A stretch of DNA of 64,000 bases from an uncultured Pelagibacteraceae bacterium (GTDB taxonomy: Bacteria > Pseudomonadota > Alphaproteobacteria > Pelagibacterales > Pelagibacteraceae): NCBI GenBank assembly GCA_902597875.1, contig CACJZK010000002.1, positions 103,078-167,077 on the forward strand, in the 5' to 3' direction. The notes beneath the pieces are model-generated. The model saw only the letters and a program-made list of their open reading frames with translations, searched no databases and had not been told where the DNA came from. Within the stretch, counting starts at the first letter, position 1. Every line of letters starts with the position of its first letter. Made by a program: the position numbers and the translations under genes. Of this stretch, positions 1 to 9,833 are shown one piece after another.

Positions 1-11
1 TATTTCAAAAA

Positions 12-440
12 TTAAAATGGACGACGTTTTAAAGTTTTTATAGTTTTTAAAAGCATTTTTTTATTCCATCCACAATCTTCATAACCTCGAAGTATTAAAT
101 TTAAATATCTTTTGCTCGGCGGATTATATTTACTTTTTTCGGGCATATAATAAAACATTACTTTTTTACCAGAAAGTCGAAAGTATTTCTTAATATAAGT
201 TTTTGGGAAATTTTCATAAACATCTAACTTTTTCTCATCTCTTTTTGATATTTTATATATGGCTCCTAGAACTTTGTGTTTTTTCTTTTTTTGAATATCT
301 GCAACACCTCCACCCAAATAATTATTCCTAAAATATAGTTTATAATTTTTTAATATAAAACATTTTAAATAAATAGAATCTTTGCAACGTTTCTTCATTT
401 GTTTATGAAACAGATTACTTCCGTAAGCGAAATAGAGCAT
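12..440 (-). CDS. gamma-glutamylcyclotransferase-like (AIG2/GGCT fold) protein
   Basis: This 142-residue protein opens with the YFAYGSN signature (residues 3-9) that forms the substrate-binding loop of the GGCT/AIG2 fold. It also has a G-A-I-Y strand near residue 59 and an acidic residue in LDVYENFP (E76), at the position of the family's catalytic glutamate. Such proteins cyclise gamma-glutamyl amines or peptides to 5-oxoproline, but the family is diverse and the substrate cannot be read from sequence. It lies 1 bp downstream of the CinA-like gene on the same strand, so the two are probably co-transcribed. The ATG start at 440 is the only reasonable one. The fold is fairly sure; the exact activity is not. 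Confidence 0.75.
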   Translation of the reverse strand: MLYFAYGSNLFHKQMKKRCKDSIYLKCFILKNYKLYFRNNYLGGGVADIQKKKKHKVLGAIYKISKRDEKKLDVYENFPKTYIKKYFRLSGKKVMFYYMPEKSKYNPPSKRYLNLILRGYEDCGWNKKMLLKTIKTLKRRPF

Positions 441-441
441 A

Positions 442-1203
442 TTAATTTTTAAAAACTTTCAATTTTTTATTTTTAATCATTTTTTTAATGTCAAAAAAAC
501 ATGAATCAAGTTTTTTTTTAATACTTGATCTTAAAACAATAGAAACACCTATACGTCCTAATCTAAAAAAAGGGTAGCTTCCAATATCTACTTTTTTTAA
601 ATATTTTTTTTGAATTTTTGTTAATTCTTTCGAAATTTCACTTTCAACGGTGTGAACATTGATTGATTTATTTTTTATGATGAAGCCTTTTTTTAAATAT
701 TTCTCAACATTTGTTATCATCGATCTAAGAATTAAAGGCACGCCTGGTAAACAAAAAACATTCTTTATAATAAATCCTGGTGCTGCACTTGATGGATTGT
801 AAATTAAACTTGCTCCTCTAGGCATTTTAGACATTTTTTTTCTACCGCCATTAAAATTTTTTTTTCCATAATAATTCTCCAATATTGAATAAGCCTCCTT
901 ATGATACTCATATTTGGTTTTAAATGCTTTTGAAATAGAGATAGCCGTAATATCGTCATGTGTAGGGCCGATACCACCAGTAGTAAAAACGTAATCAAAC
1001 CTATCTTTTAAGTTTTGAATATTCTTTATGATTTTTTTTTCAGAGTCTGGAATTATTCTTACTTCTTCTACTGATATTCCACAATTTTTATTTAACCAAT
1101 CTGAAAGAAAAGAAACATTCAAATCCTGTGTTCTTCCTGATAAAATTTCATTACCTATAATTAATATAGCGGCATTAATTTTTTTTTTTTTAATATTCTT
1201 CAT
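442..1203 (-). CDS. CinA N-terminal-type (MoaB/Mog-fold) molybdopterin-binding domain protein
   Basis: The 253-residue protein carries the two hallmarks of the MoCF/Mog fold: GNEILSGRTQD at residues 17-27 and TTGGIGPTHDD at 74-84. It matches the N-terminal domain of competence/damage-inducible protein CinA and lacks the C-terminal nicotinamide-nucleotide amidase domain. Short stand-alone versions are common in alphaproteobacteria. Proposed roles for the domain include NMN/ADP-ribose pyrophosphatase activity, which is family knowledge and not shown here. The gene starts with ATG and diverges from sfsA across only 18 bp, so its promoter must overlap that of sfsA or lie within the sfsA coding region. 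Confidence 0.8.
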   Translation of the reverse strand: MKNIKKKKINAAILIIGNEILSGRTQDLNVSFLSDWLNKNCGISVEEVRIIPDSEKKIIKNIQNLKDRFDYVFTTGGIGPTHDDITAISISKAFKTKYEYHKEAYSILENYYGKKNFNGGRKKMSKMPRGASLIYNPSSAAPGFIIKNVFCLPGVPLILRSMITNVEKYLKKGFIIKNKSINVHTVESEISKELTKIQKKYLKKVDIGSYPFFRLGRIGVSIVLRSSIKKKLDSCFFDIKKMIKNKKLKVFKN

Positions 1204-1221
1204 AGTTTGTTACAATTAAAT

Positions 1222-1923
1222 ATGAATTTTGAAAATGAATTAATACCAGGAGTTTTAATAAAAAGATACAAACGTTTTTTTGTAGATATAAAAGTAAAAA
1301 ATAAAATAATAACTGCTCATTGTCCAAATTCTGGTTCAATGATGGGTTTGTTAAAAAAAAATAACAAAGTATGGATTTCTAAGTCTAATAACAAAAAAAG
1401 AAAATTAATATATACTTTACAAATAATTGAAGTAAATGGCAAAAAAGTAGGAGTAAATACTCATCTTACCAATAAGATTGTGCTTGAGGGTTTAAAAAAA
1501 AATTTAATTCCTATTTTTAGTAAAAAAGTTCAGATTAAACCAGAGCAAAAATTTGGTCAAAATACTAGGTTTGATTTTTTATTAAATGATAATAACAAAA
1601 AATCTTTTTTAGAAGTAAAAAACGTCACTTTAGTAAGAGAAAAAAACTTAGCAGAATTTCCTGATGCAATCACAGAGAGAGGTAAAAAACACTTACATGA
1701 ATTAGTAAATTCTTTAGATAAAGGATATAAAGCTTATATTCTTTTTGTTGTACAAAGAGAAGATTGTAATTCTTTTAAAATTGCTAAAGATTTAGATCCT
1801 AAATATTTTGAAGTATTAACATATGCGATAAAAAAAAATGTAAAAGTACTTTGCTATGATTGTAAATTTAGTTCAAAAGGAATAAAACTAAATAAAGAAA
1901 TTAAATTAAAAATTAATGGGTAA
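1222..1923 (+). CDS. sfsA: SfsA-family protein (sugar fermentation stimulation homologue)
   Basis: The 233-residue protein shows SfsA family blocks: an early PNSGSMMGL, then FDFLL, FLEVKNVTL and the C-terminal-half FPDAITERGKKHL. These acidic and lysine residues resemble a PD-(D/E)XK nuclease-like core, and E. coli SfsA binds DNA, but its cellular role is unsettled. I chose the ATG at 1222; an in-frame TTG at 1207 would nearly abut the start codon of the divergent gene. The 3' end overlaps the methionine aminopeptidase start by 8 nt, which makes it the first gene of the long plus-strand run that includes the purine genes. Confidence 0.85.
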   Translation: MNFENELIPGVLIKRYKRFFVDIKVKNKIITAHCPNSGSMMGLLKKNNKVWISKSNNKKRKLIYTLQIIEVNGKKVGVNTHLTNKIVLEGLKKNLIPIFSKKVQIKPEQKFGQNTRFDFLLNDNNKKSFLEVKNVTLVREKNLAEFPDAITERGKKHLHELVNSLDKGYKAYILFVVQREDCNSFKIAKDLDPKYFEVLTYAIKKNVKVLCYDCKFSSKGIKLNKEIKLKING

Positions 1924-2692
1924 AGATTTTCAAGAAGCATTTGATAAAACAAGAGAGGCAGGTACCATTGCATCTGGTGCACTTGATGAAATTACGAAAA
2001 TAATAAAACCTGGAATTAATACCAAAAAAATTGATAATATTTGTTACGAATTTATAAATGATAATGGAGCATACTCTGCGCCTTTATATTATAGAGGATA
2101 TCCAAAGACATGCTGTACATCTGCTAACCACATTGTTTGTCACGGTATACCTGGAGATAAAGTTCTTCATGATGGAGATATAATAAATGTAGATGTAACT
2201 GCCTACAAAAATAATTGGCACGGAGATACTAGCAGAATGTTTTTTGTTGGAGAAGTTTCAATTAAAGCAAAAAATCTTGTTCAAACAACTTACCAGGCAA
2301 TGATGGAATCAATAAAAATATTAAATAAAAATATATTTTTAGGAGATATAGGATCAACAATTCAAAATTATGTGGAAAAAAGAGGTTTCTCGATTGTAAG
2401 GGATTTTTGTGGGCATGGAATAGGAAAAAAATTTCATAAAGAACCTAATGTATTACACTATGGAAAAAAAGGTACAGGTGCTAAACTTGAACCAGGAATG
2501 ATATTTACTATAGAGCCGATGGTAAATGAGGGAAGTTACGAGACCAAAGTTTTGAATGACGGTTGGACAGCTGTAACAAAGGATAAAAAACTGTCTGCAC
2601 AATTTGAACACACTGTCGGTATAAAAGATGATGGATACGAAGTTTTTACCTTGTCAAATAAAGGTTTAGATTTTCCTCCATACACATCATGA
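1916..2692 (+). CDS. map: type I methionine aminopeptidase
   Basis: At 258 residues this has the usual length of bacterial MAP-I, the cytosolic metalloenzyme that removes N-terminal methionine from nascent proteins. All five metal ligands are visible: two Asp in the VDVTAYKNNWHGDTSRMF region, His in GHGIGKKFH, Glu in TIEPMV and Glu in FEHTVGI. The start overlaps the end of sfsA, and the stop overlaps the start of purB in an ATGA arrangement, so translational coupling is likely. Confidence is high. Confidence 0.96.
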   Translation: MGKDFQEAFDKTREAGTIASGALDEITKIIKPGINTKKIDNICYEFINDNGAYSAPLYYRGYPKTCCTSANHIVCHGIPGDKVLHDGDIINVDVTAYKNNWHGDTSRMFFVGEVSIKAKNLVQTTYQAMMESIKILNKNIFLGDIGSTIQNYVEKRGFSIVRDFCGHGIGKKFHKEPNVLHYGKKGTGAKLEPGMIFTIEPMVNEGSYETKVLNDGWTAVTKDKKLSAQFEHTVGIKDDGYEVFTLSNKGLDFPPYTS

Positions 2693-3984
2693 TAGAAAGA
2701 TATTCAAGAAAAGAAATGAAAGGTATTTGGGAAGAAGAAAACAAATATTCCCTTTGGTTAAAAATTGAGATAGTCGCAGCAGAAGCTATGGAAAAGTTTA
2801 ATATAATTCCAAGAGGTGTTGCAAAAAAGGTAAAATTAAAAGCAAAAATAAATGTTAAAAGAATTCATCAAATTGAAAAAAAAGTTAAACATGACGTTAT
2901 TGCTTTCTTAACATCAATTAATGAAAAGGTAGGGAAAGAAGCCAGGCATCTACATAAAGGTATGACGTCTTCTGATGTTTTGGATACATGTTTTAATCTG
3001 CAATTAAAACAATCTGGCAAAATTTTATTAAAAGATCTTAATATTTTACTAGCTTCATTAAAAAAACAATCTTTAAAGCACAAGTTCACTTTATGTATTG
3101 GTAGAAGTCATGGGATTCATGCTGAACCAATTACGTTTGGATTAAAAATGCTATCTTTTTATCAAGAATTTTTAAGAAATAAAAAACGATTAGAAGACTC
3201 AATCGAAGAAATTTCTACATGCGCAATATCAGGAGCTGTTGGAACGTTCGCCAACATAGATCCAAGGGTTGAGGGATATGTAGCCAAAAAGTTAAAATTA
3301 AAAATAGAACCTGTTTCAACCCAAGTCATTCCTAGAGATAGGCATGCACAATTTTTTTCTACTCTTTCAATAATAGCAAGCTCTATAGAGAGGCTATCCA
3401 TTGAGATCAGACATTTACAAAGAACAGAAGTTTTAGAGGTAGAGGAATTTTTTGGAAAAAGACAAAAAGGATCATCTGCAATGCCTCACAAAAAAAATCC
3501 TATTTTAAGTGAAAATTTAACTGGTCTAGCGAGATTAATTCGGTCAAGTGTTATACCTGCATTAGAAAATGTTGCGCTTTGGCACGAAAGAGACATATCT
3601 CATTCTAGCGTAGAAAGAAATATTGGTCCTGATACAACAATAGCTTTGGATTTTGCTTTAAACAGACTCAACGAGATAATAAAAAATATGAATATTTATC
3701 AAAAGAATATGTTGAAAAATTTAAATTTAACTAATGGTTTATTTTTTTCGCAAAGAGTAATGCTAGAGCTGACAAGTCAAGGATTTTCAAGGGAAAAGGC
3801 TTACAAGCTAGTTCAAAAAAATGCTATGAAATCTTGGAATAACAAATCCTCATTTTATGAAAACTTATTAAAAGACAAAGAAATTAATGACAAAATACCT
3901 GTTAATAAATTGAAAAAACTATTTAATTTTAGTTACCATACAAGAAAAATTAATATAATTTTTAAGAGAAGTTTAAAAAAATAA
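2689..3984 (+). CDS. purB: adenylosuccinate lyase
   Basis: The 431-residue protein belongs to the fumarase/aspartase superfamily. It acts twice in purine synthesis, cleaving SAICAR to AICAR and adenylosuccinate to AMP with release of fumarate. The superfamily signature [10 protein letters not shown] is intact and carries the mobile catalytic loop. TSSDVLD and [10 protein letters not shown], with a catalytic histidine, lie upstream as expected. The start forms an ATGA overlap with map, and purC follows after 4 bp, fitting the purB-C-S-Q-L order typical of alphaproteobacteria. Confidence 0.96.
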   Translation: MIERYSRKEMKGIWEEENKYSLWLKIEIVAAEAMEKFNIIPRGVAKKVKLKAKINVKRIHQIEKKVKHDVIAFLTSINEKVGKEARHLHKGMTSSDVLDTCFNLQLKQSGKILLKDLNILLASLKKQSLKHKFTLCIGRSHGIHAEPITFGLKMLSFYQEFLRNKKRLEDSIEEISTCAISGAVGTFANIDPRVEGYVAKKLKLKIEPVSTQVIPRDRHAQFFSTLSIIASSIERLSIEIRHLQRTEVLEVEEFFGKRQKGSSAMPHKKNPILSENLTGLARLIRSSVIPALENVALWHERDISHSSVERNIGPDTTIALDFALNRLNEIIKNMNIYQKNMLKNLNLTNGLFFSQRVMLELTSQGFSREKAYKLVQKNAMKSWNNKSSFYENLLKDKEINDKIPVNKLKKLFNFSYHTRKINIIFKRSLKK

Positions 3985-3988
3985 TTTT

Positions 3989-4774
3989 ATGAATAAAGGA
4001 AAAAAACTATACGAAGGTAAGGCAAAGATTATTTACGAGACAAAAGAAAAAGGTCTAGTAATTCAACATTTTAAAGATGATGCAACAGCTTTTAACAATC
4101 TAAAAAAAGCAAATGTAGAGGGAAAAGGCGTCCTTAATAATAGAATTTCTGAACATATATTAACTAATTTAAATCAATGTGGAATAAAAACTCATTTAGT
4201 AAAAAGATTAAATATGAGAGAACAGCTTATTAAGCATGCAGAAATTTTTCCTATAGAATTCATTGTAAGAAATATAGCTACTGGTTCACTTTCAAAAAGA
4301 TTAGGAATAGCAGATGGTACTGTTTTTGAAACTCCTTTACTAGAATATTGCTATAAAAATGATGATTTAGGTGACCCGGTAGTATCTAAAGAGCATATAT
4401 TTGCTTTTGGTTGGGCAAAAAAAGATGAAATAGATTTAATAGATAAAACAACTCATAGAATAAATGATTTGCTTCAAGGAATGTTTAGAGGTGTTGGAAT
4501 AAAGTTGGTAGATTTTAAGCTTGAATATGGAAAAGTATGGGAAAAAGACAAACAAGAAATTGTTCTGGCAGATGAAATTAGCCCTGATACTTGTAGGCTT
4601 TGGGATATTAAAAGTGAGCGTAAGTTAGACAAAGATAGATTTAGAAAAGATTTAGGCAATATCATTCAAGCATATCAAGAGGTAGCAAGAAGATTGGGTA
4701 TAATGCCAGAAGAAACTAACATTAGTGAAGTCAAATTCGGGAAACCTAAATCAGTAGATATCAAGAAAAAGTAA
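3989..4774 (+). CDS. purC: phosphoribosylaminoimidazole-succinocarboxamide synthase
   Basis: PurC (SAICAR synthetase) joins CAIR and aspartate using ATP in purine synthesis. The 261-residue protein begins with the KLYEGKAK nucleotide-binding motif. It contains [20 protein letters not shown] and the DEISPDTCR segment, all characteristic of the family, and the length is normal. It sits 4 bp after purB and one base before purS. Its product is the substrate of PurB, encoded immediately upstream. Confidence 0.96.
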   Translation: MNKGKKLYEGKAKIIYETKEKGLVIQHFKDDATAFNNLKKANVEGKGVLNNRISEHILTNLNQCGIKTHLVKRLNMREQLIKHAEIFPIEFIVRNIATGSLSKRLGIADGTVFETPLLEYCYKNDDLGDPVVSKEHIFAFGWAKKDEIDLIDKTTHRINDLLQGMFRGVGIKLVDFKLEYGKVWEKDKQEIVLADEISPDTCRLWDIKSERKLDKDRFRKDLGNIIQAYQEVARRLGIMPEETNISEVKFGKPKSVDIKKK

Positions 4775-4775
4775 A

Positions 4776-5015
4776 TTGAAATTTTCAGTTACAGTCACTT
4801 TGAAAAAAGATGTACTAGACCCACAAGGTAAAGTTGTTCAACAAACTTTACAGAATATGGGCATGAAAACACTAAAAGATCTTCGTCAAGGAAAGTATTT
4901 TGAGGTAGATATAAATGAAAATGATGAAAAGTTGGCCAAGGACAAGGTTGATGAGATGTGTAAAAAATTATTAGCCAATCTTATTATTGAAGATTTTAAA
5001 ATTTCTAAATTATAA
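4776..5015 (+). CDS. purS: FGAM synthase subunit PurS
   Basis: This 79-residue protein is the small structural subunit that bridges PurQ and PurL in the three-part formylglycinamidine synthase. It has the conserved opening FSVTVTLKKDVLDPQGKVVQ and the central LRQGKYFEV segment. No in-frame ATG is available and the gene begins with TTG at 4776, one base after the purC stop, so translation is probably coupled. Its presence fits the short form of PurL encoded downstream. Confidence 0.93.
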   Translation: MKFSVTVTLKKDVLDPQGKVVQQTLQNMGMKTLKDLRQGKYFEVDINENDEKLAKDKVDEMCKKLLANLIIEDFKISKL

Positions 5016-5016
5016 A

Positions 5017-5694
5017 ATGAATTCATCTGTTATCGTATTTCCTGGTTCTAACTGCGATAGAGATATTGCTGTAGCATTAGAAAAAATGCAATTTAAAAAC
5101 AAATTAGTTTGGCATAAGGATACTAATTTACCCAAGTCAGATTTAATTGTAATACCAGGAGGATTTTCTTACGGTGATTATTTGAGATCTGGTGCTATAG
5201 CAGCTAAGTCAAAAATAATTAATGAAGTTATAAAAGCTGCTAATGAAGGTTGTTTAGTTTTGGGAGTTTGTAATGGATTTCAAATTTTAATAGAAACTGG
5301 ATTGCTAAAAGGAGCTTTGTTAAGAAATAAAAATCTAAAATTTATTAATAAAGATGTCTCTCTTAAAGTTAATAGCATAAATAACAAATTTTGTAAGAAA
5401 TATAAACTAGGACAAATAATTAAACTTAATATCGCTCATAATGAGGGAAATTATTTCACAAATAAGGATCATCTAAAAGAATTAGAAGATAATAACTTGA
5501 TTGCATTTAAATACTGTGATGAGAAAGGATTTATAAATCAGAATTCAAATCCAAATGGTTCCGTTAATAATATTGCAGGTATATTTAACAAAAATAAAAA
5601 TATTTTAGGTATGATGCCTCATCCTGAACGAATGATTGAAAAGTCAGTATCAGGAGATGACGGCATCAGTCTTTTTTCTAGTCTATTAAATTAA
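5017..5694 (+). CDS. purQ: FGAM synthase glutaminase subunit PurQ
   Basis: PurQ is the class I glutamine amidotransferase that feeds ammonia to PurL. The 225-residue protein has the nucleophile elbow LGVCNGFQIL and a C-terminal HPERM carrying the catalytic His and Glu. The N terminus, VIVFPGSNCDRD, is typical of the family. An upstream in-frame codon at 4987 lies inside purS and adds a non-conserved extension, so I take the ATG at 5017, one base past the purS stop. The purL ATG follows directly. Confidence 0.95.
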   Translation: MNSSVIVFPGSNCDRDIAVALEKMQFKNKLVWHKDTNLPKSDLIVIPGGFSYGDYLRSGAIAAKSKIINEVIKAANEGCLVLGVCNGFQILIETGLLKGALLRNKNLKFINKDVSLKVNSINNKFCKKYKLGQIIKLNIAHNEGNYFTNKDHLKELEDNNLIAFKYCDEKGFINQNSNPNGSVNNIAGIFNKNKNILGMMPHPERMIEKSVSGDDGISLFSSLLN

Positions 5695-7875
5695 ATGAAT
5701 ATAACTAAAGAAGTTATTCAAAAACATGGTCTTACAATTGAGGAGTTCGTAAAAATTAAAGATCTTTTGCAACGAGAACCAAATATTTTAGAACTTGGAA
5801 TTTTTTCTGCAATGTGGAATGAGCATTGCTCTTACAAATCTTCTAAAATTCATTTAAAAAAGTTACCAACTAAAAATAAGAATGTTATTCAGGGTCCTGG
5901 GGAAAATGCTGGGATAATAGATATAGGTGATGGAGATGCAATAGTTTTTAAGATTGAAAGTCATAATCACCCGTCTTTTATAGAGCCTTATCAAGGAGCG
6001 GCAACTGGTGTGGGTGGAATACTTAGAGATGTTTTTACAATGGGAGCGAGACCTATAGCATTATTAAACTCTATTCATTTCGGATCACCTGAGAACACTA
6101 AAACTAGAAATCTATTACATGGAGTTGTTTCTGGAATAGGTGGTTACGGAAATTGTATCGGCATACCAACTGTCGCCGGAGAAACAAAATTTAATCAAAC
6201 ATATAATGAAAATATATTAGTAAACGCAATGGCGGTTGGTCTTGTGAAAAAAAATAAAATTTTTTATTCAAAGGCAAAAGGAATAGGTAAATCTGTAGTC
6301 TACGTTGGTTCTAAAACTGGTCGAGATGGTATTCATGGAGCATCTATGGCATCAGCAGAATTCGACGACGACTCTGAGGAAAAAAAGCCTACAGTGCAAG
6401 TAGGAGATCCCTTTACTGAAAAATTACTTATGGAAGCTTGTCTAGAATTGATGAAAGATAAATCAATAATATCAATTCAAGATATGGGTGCAGCTGGACT
6501 AACCTCCTCAAGTGTAGAAATGGCATTTAAAGGAGATTTAGGAATGGAGATTAATTTAGATAAAGTGCCTTGTAGGGAAGAAAAGATGACTCCATATGAA
6601 ATGATGCTATCAGAAAGTCAAGAAAGAATGTTGATTATTTTAGAGGATGGAAAAGAAAATGAAGCTAAAAAGATATTTGATAAATGGGACTTAGATTTTG
6701 TAGTTATAGGAAAAACAATAGAAACAAAAAAACTTAAGCTGTATTATAAAAATGATATTGTAGCAGACATACCTATAGAAGCTTTATCATCTAGCGCTCC
6801 CCAGTATGAAAGAAAATGGACTAAAACAGAACTGCCTAAAAAAGAAACAAACTTTAAAAATTTAAAAAAAATAAATTTTAAAGAAAGTTTTTTAAAGATT
6901 ATCTCTTCATCAAATCACTCTAACAAAAACTGGATAACTGAACAGTACGATCAGATGGTGATGTGTGATACAATTCAAAAATCTGGAAGCGATGCTGCTA
7001 TAATAAGAATACATAAAAAAAATAAAGCAATAGCAGTCGCTGTTGACTCTTCTGCAAATTACTGCAAATCACACCCTATTACTGGGGGTAAACAAATTGT
7101 TTGTGAAAATTGGAGAAATTTAATCTCAATGGGGGCAAAACCTATTGCTATTACAAACTGTTTAAATTTTGGAAATCCTGAAAATCAAGAAGTAATGGGT
7201 CAATTCGCTGAGACAATTATTGGAATTAAAGAAGCGTGTGAATACTTAGATTATCCTGTGGTTTCAGGAAATGTTTCTTTTTATAATGGTACGAATAAAA
7301 AAAATATCTTTCCTACTCCAGTTATTGGTGGTGTTGGAATAATTCAAAAACCAGAAAAAAATATAAACCACCTATTTAAAGAAGTTGGAAACTCAGTTTT
7401 ATTGATCGGTAAAACTTTTGGTCATTTGTATCAAAGTGCTTTTTCTAATGAAATATTATCAATTAATGAAGGGCCGCCTCCGGAAATTAATTTAATAAAT
7501 GAAAAAAATAATGGTGAATTTGTCTTAGAACTTATAAAACAAAATTTAGTTTTGTCTGTTCATGATGTTTCTGCAGGCGGCACTATAGTGAGTTTAGCTG
7601 AAATGAGTATTGGTTCTAGTTTAGGAGTTAAAATTGAAAAACCCAAAAATTTAAACAATATATTTGAATATTTTTTTGGTGAGGATCAAGGAAGATACTT
7701 GATCGAGATAGATAAAAATAATTTAGAAAAAGTTAAAGAATTATTAAAAAAAAACAATATTTTTCACGAAATAATAGGTATTACTCAAAAAGACAAGTTT
7801 GAACTTGCTGGAGAATTTAGTATTGACATTAAAGAACTGTCTAAAATAAATAATAAATGGTATTATAATTACTAA
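5695..7875 (+). CDS. purL: FGAM synthase large subunit PurL (small form)
   Basis: The 726-residue protein is the short PurL that works with separate PurS and PurQ. It converts FGAR to FGAM with ATP and ammonia. Visible motifs include [11 protein letters not shown] near the N terminus, KIESHNHPS, the glycine-rich [13 protein letters not shown] and a second AIRS-like half with VSGNVSFYN and SVHDVSAGG. Length and domain order are normal. It starts immediately after the purQ stop and ends in a TAATG overlap with the bolA-like gene. Confidence 0.97.
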   Translation: MNITKEVIQKHGLTIEEFVKIKDLLQREPNILELGIFSAMWNEHCSYKSSKIHLKKLPTKNKNVIQGPGENAGIIDIGDGDAIVFKIESHNHPSFIEPYQGAATGVGGILRDVFTMGARPIALLNSIHFGSPENTKTRNLLHGVVSGIGGYGNCIGIPTVAGETKFNQTYNENILVNAMAVGLVKKNKIFYSKAKGIGKSVVYVGSKTGRDGIHGASMASAEFDDDSEEKKPTVQVGDPFTEKLLMEACLELMKDKSIISIQDMGAAGLTSSSVEMAFKGDLGMEINLDKVPCREEKMTPYEMMLSESQERMLIILEDGKENEAKKIFDKWDLDFVVIGKTIETKKLKLYYKNDIVADIPIEALSSSAPQYERKWTKTELPKKETNFKNLKKINFKESFLKIISSSNHSNKNWITEQYDQMVMCDTIQKSGSDAAIIRIHKKNKAIAVAVDSSANYCKSHPITGGKQIVCENWRNLISMGAKPIAITNCLNFGNPENQEVMGQFAETIIGIKEACEYLDYPVVSGNVSFYNGTNKKNIFPTPVIGGVGIIQKPEKNINHLFKEVGNSVLLIGKTFGHLYQSAFSNEILSINEGPPPEINLINEKNNGEFVLELIKQNLVLSVHDVSAGGTIVSLAEMSIGSSLGVKIEKPKNLNNIFEYFFGEDQGRYLIEIDKNNLEKVKELLKKNNIFHEIIGITQKDKFELAGEFSIDIKELSKINNKWYYNY

Positions 7876-8111
7876 TGTCTTTATCAGAAAAAGAAATAAC
7901 TAATTTAATCAAAGAATCAATACCTGATGCTATTGTTGAAATCAAAGATCTAGCTGGGGATAATAATCATTATTCAGCAACTATATCATCTAAAATATTT
8001 AATGGTAAATCAAAGATTGAACAGCATAAATTAGTTTATAAATCTCTAAAAGGTAAAATGGGAAATGAATTACATGCATTTTCCTTTAAGACTATTGAAA
8101 AAAAAATATGA
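7875..8111 (+). CDS. BolA/IbaG-family protein
   Basis: This 78-residue protein has the BolA fold pattern, with the conserved GDNNHYSATI strand and a FNGKSKIEQHKLVYKSL helix ending in LHAFSFKT. BolA-like proteins partner with monothiol CGFS glutaredoxins and bind a shared [2Fe-2S] cluster through a His or Cys. That partner is encoded next door with a 4-nt overlap, so a joint role in iron-sulfur trafficking or iron sensing is likely. Linkage to the purine run is common in alphaproteobacteria; PurF, which carries an Fe-S cluster in some bacteria, is not in this window. Confidence 0.9.
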   Translation: MSLSEKEITNLIKESIPDAIVEIKDLAGDNNHYSATISSKIFNGKSKIEQHKLVYKSLKGKMGNELHAFSFKTIEKKI

Positions 8112-8425
8112 ATATTCAAAATGAAATTAAAGATATAGTTCAAAAAAATGATATTTGTCTTTTCATGAAAGGTACTCCTGATGCACCGCAGTGTGGTTTT
8201 TCGATGGCTGTGGCAAATGTGTTAAAACATTTAGATGTAAAATTTAAGAGTATCAATGTTTTAGAAAATCAAAATTTGAGGCAAGGAATAAAAGATTTTA
8301 GCGACTGGCCAACTATCCCTCAACTTTACATTAAAGGTGAGTTTATAGGAGGATGCGATATAGTAAAAGAAATGTTCGAAAAAGGAGAATTATTAAATTT
8401 ACTTAAAGAAAAATCTTTAAAATAA
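8108..8425 (+). CDS. grxD: monothiol glutaredoxin (Grx4/GrxD type)
   Basis: The 105-residue protein carries the CGFS active site (PQCGFSMA) together with FMKGTPDAP, WPTIPQLYIKGEFIGGCD and the glutathione-binding TIPQ loop. These features define monothiol glutaredoxins that carry [2Fe-2S] clusters bound with glutathione. It overlaps the bolA-like gene by 4 nt, and the pair probably forms the usual heterocomplex. It is the last gene of the plus-strand run; the convergent methyltransferase gene ends 3 bp away, leaving no room for a conventional terminator. Confidence 0.95.
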   Translation: MNIQNEIKDIVQKNDICLFMKGTPDAPQCGFSMAVANVLKHLDVKFKSINVLENQNLRQGIKDFSDWPTIPQLYIKGEFIGGCDIVKEMFEKGELLNLLKEKSLK

Positions 8426-8427
8426 TA

Positions 8428-9171
8428 TTAGGTTTTTTCAATAAAAACTATATCTGAGTAACCAGAATTACCTTTGTAACAATTAATTTTCGTATTATTT
8501 TTTAAGTTTCTTATTACTTCATTGCTAATGATGCTCGAATAAAAATCCTCTTTATTTTCAATTTTTTCAAGTAATTCATCCACCATAACTTCATTAGTAT
8601 CATTTAAATGTTTAAAATAATTAGGAAATTTAAAATCTTCTATAATGTAAAATCCTCCTTTGTTTAAATTTAAAAAAAAATTATTTAATGTTAACAATAT
8701 ATCGCTAAGTTTATGGGAACCATCATCGATTATAATATCAAAAAAGTTTTCTTCTTTTTTAAGATTTATTTTTTTATAAAAATCCAAAATCGATTTTTTA
8801 TTTGACACATCCATACCAAAAACATTTATTCTTTTTGAGTAAAATTTAAAATTTGAGATATTGATATCTATGCAAAATATGTTTGCTTGGGTAAAATATT
8901 TTGCAAAACTCGCAGCTGATGATCCTGAATAGGACCCTATTTCTAATAAATTAATTGATTTTTCTTTAAGTTGAAATAAGTGTTTCTCGTAATATTTAGA
9001 ATAACCGTGGCCTTTAGTTTTGTCTTTTCCCCATAGATTAGCCTTGTCAGTTCCATAATAGCTAAATAAATTTTCTAATGATTTTTTTTTTAAATTAATT
9101 TCGTTATCTATATTAATTTTTTTCTTTATTCGGTATAAAAAATTTCTTTTATATAAACTAAAAAAATTCAA
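8428..9171 (-). CDS. class I SAM-dependent methyltransferase, macrolide O-methyltransferase-like
   Basis: In this 247-residue protein, motif I is LLEIGSYSGSSAASFA. A DIIIDDGSH block provides the metal/catalytic Asp seen in demethylmacrocin and mycinamicin O-methyltransferases and related Methyltransf_24-type enzymes. An YYGTDKAN segment near residue 38 is also characteristic. The likely role is sugar or small-molecule O-methylation; the substrate is unknown. No ATG precedes the conserved core, so the start is TTG at 9171, just after the rpsD stop. It therefore rides behind a ribosomal protein gene, an odd place for such an enzyme. Confidence 0.7.
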   Translation of the reverse strand: MNFFSLYKRNFLYRIKKKINIDNEINLKKKSLENLFSYYGTDKANLWGKDKTKGHGYSKYYEKHLFQLKEKSINLLEIGSYSGSSAASFAKYFTQANIFCIDINISNFKFYSKRINVFGMDVSNKKSILDFYKKINLKKEENFFDIIIDDGSHKLSDILLTLNNFFLNLNKGGFYIIEDFKFPNYFKHLNDTNEVMVDELLEKIENKEDFYSSIISNEVIRNLKNNTKINCYKGNSGYSDIVFIEKT

Positions 9172-9173
9172 TA

Positions 9174-9791
9174 TTATCTTGAATAATACTCAATTACTAA
9201 ACTAGGTTCCATAATAACGGGATATGGGACTTCCTCAAATTTTGGTACTCGGATAAATTTAACAGATTTTTTTTTATCGTCAGGTTGGATGTAGTCAGGA
9301 ATGTCTCTTTCTTTATTTGAAATAGAAACTTCTATTACATTAAGCTTCTTTGAATTTTCTTTAACTTCAATGACATCTGCCTCTTTAACCAGAAAGCTAG
9401 AAACATTAACTTTTTTTTTATTAACTCTTATATGGCCATGATTGATAAGCTGTCTGGCTGAAAAAACTGTAGGCGCAAACTTGCTTCTATACACTATAGT
9501 ATCAAGTCTGCTTTCTAAAATCGCAATTAAATTTTCTGTTGTATCTCCTCGCTTTGCAAGGGCTTTTCTATAGATGTTTCTAAACTGTCTTTCATTTATG
9601 TTTCCATAATAAGATTTAAGCTTTTGTTTTGCATTTAATTGTATTCCGTAATCTGTTGGTTTTCCTTTTCTTGTTTGTCCATGTTGGCCCGGAGGGTAAG
9701 CTCTACTATTAAATGGGCTTTTAGGTCTACCCCAAAGATTAACTTTTAATCTTCTGTCTACTTTATGTTTCGATTTAAGTCGTTTTGTCAT
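9174..9791 (-). CDS. rpsD: 30S ribosomal protein S4
   Basis: The 205-residue S4 has the typical N-terminal [12 protein letters not shown] region, the [12 protein letters not shown] segment and the S4 RNA-binding domain ([13 protein letters not shown] to [10 protein letters not shown]). S4 is a primary 16S rRNA-binding assembly protein and, in some bacteria, a translational autoregulator. Here it is separate from the alpha operon. It has its own well-formed sigma-70 promoter in the 42-bp gap upstream, which predicts an unusually short leader. Confidence 0.97.
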   Translation of the reverse strand: MTKRLKSKHKVDRRLKVNLWGRPKSPFNSRAYPPGQHGQTRKGKPTDYGIQLNAKQKLKSYYGNINERQFRNIYRKALAKRGDTTENLIAILESRLDTIVYRSKFAPTVFSARQLINHGHIRVNKKKVNVSSFLVKEADVIEVKENSKKLNVIEVSISNKERDIPDYIQPDDKKKSVKFIRVPKFEEVPYPVIMEPSLVIEYYSR

Positions 9792-9805
9792 ATTTATTGG
9801 AAGTG

Positions 9806-9833
9806 TTTATAGTCTTTGTAGGGTAATTGTCAA
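9806..9833 (-). promoter_or_regulatory. sigma-70 promoter of rpsD
   Basis: On the minus strand a perfect -35 TTGACA (9828-9833) is followed by a 16-bp spacer and a -10 TATAAA (9806-9811). Transcription would begin near 9799, about 8 nt before the rpsD ATG at 9791, giving a near-leaderless mRNA without an obvious Shine-Dalgarno sequence. The -35 box abuts the stop codon of the upstream trmJ-like gene. Confidence 0.65.
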
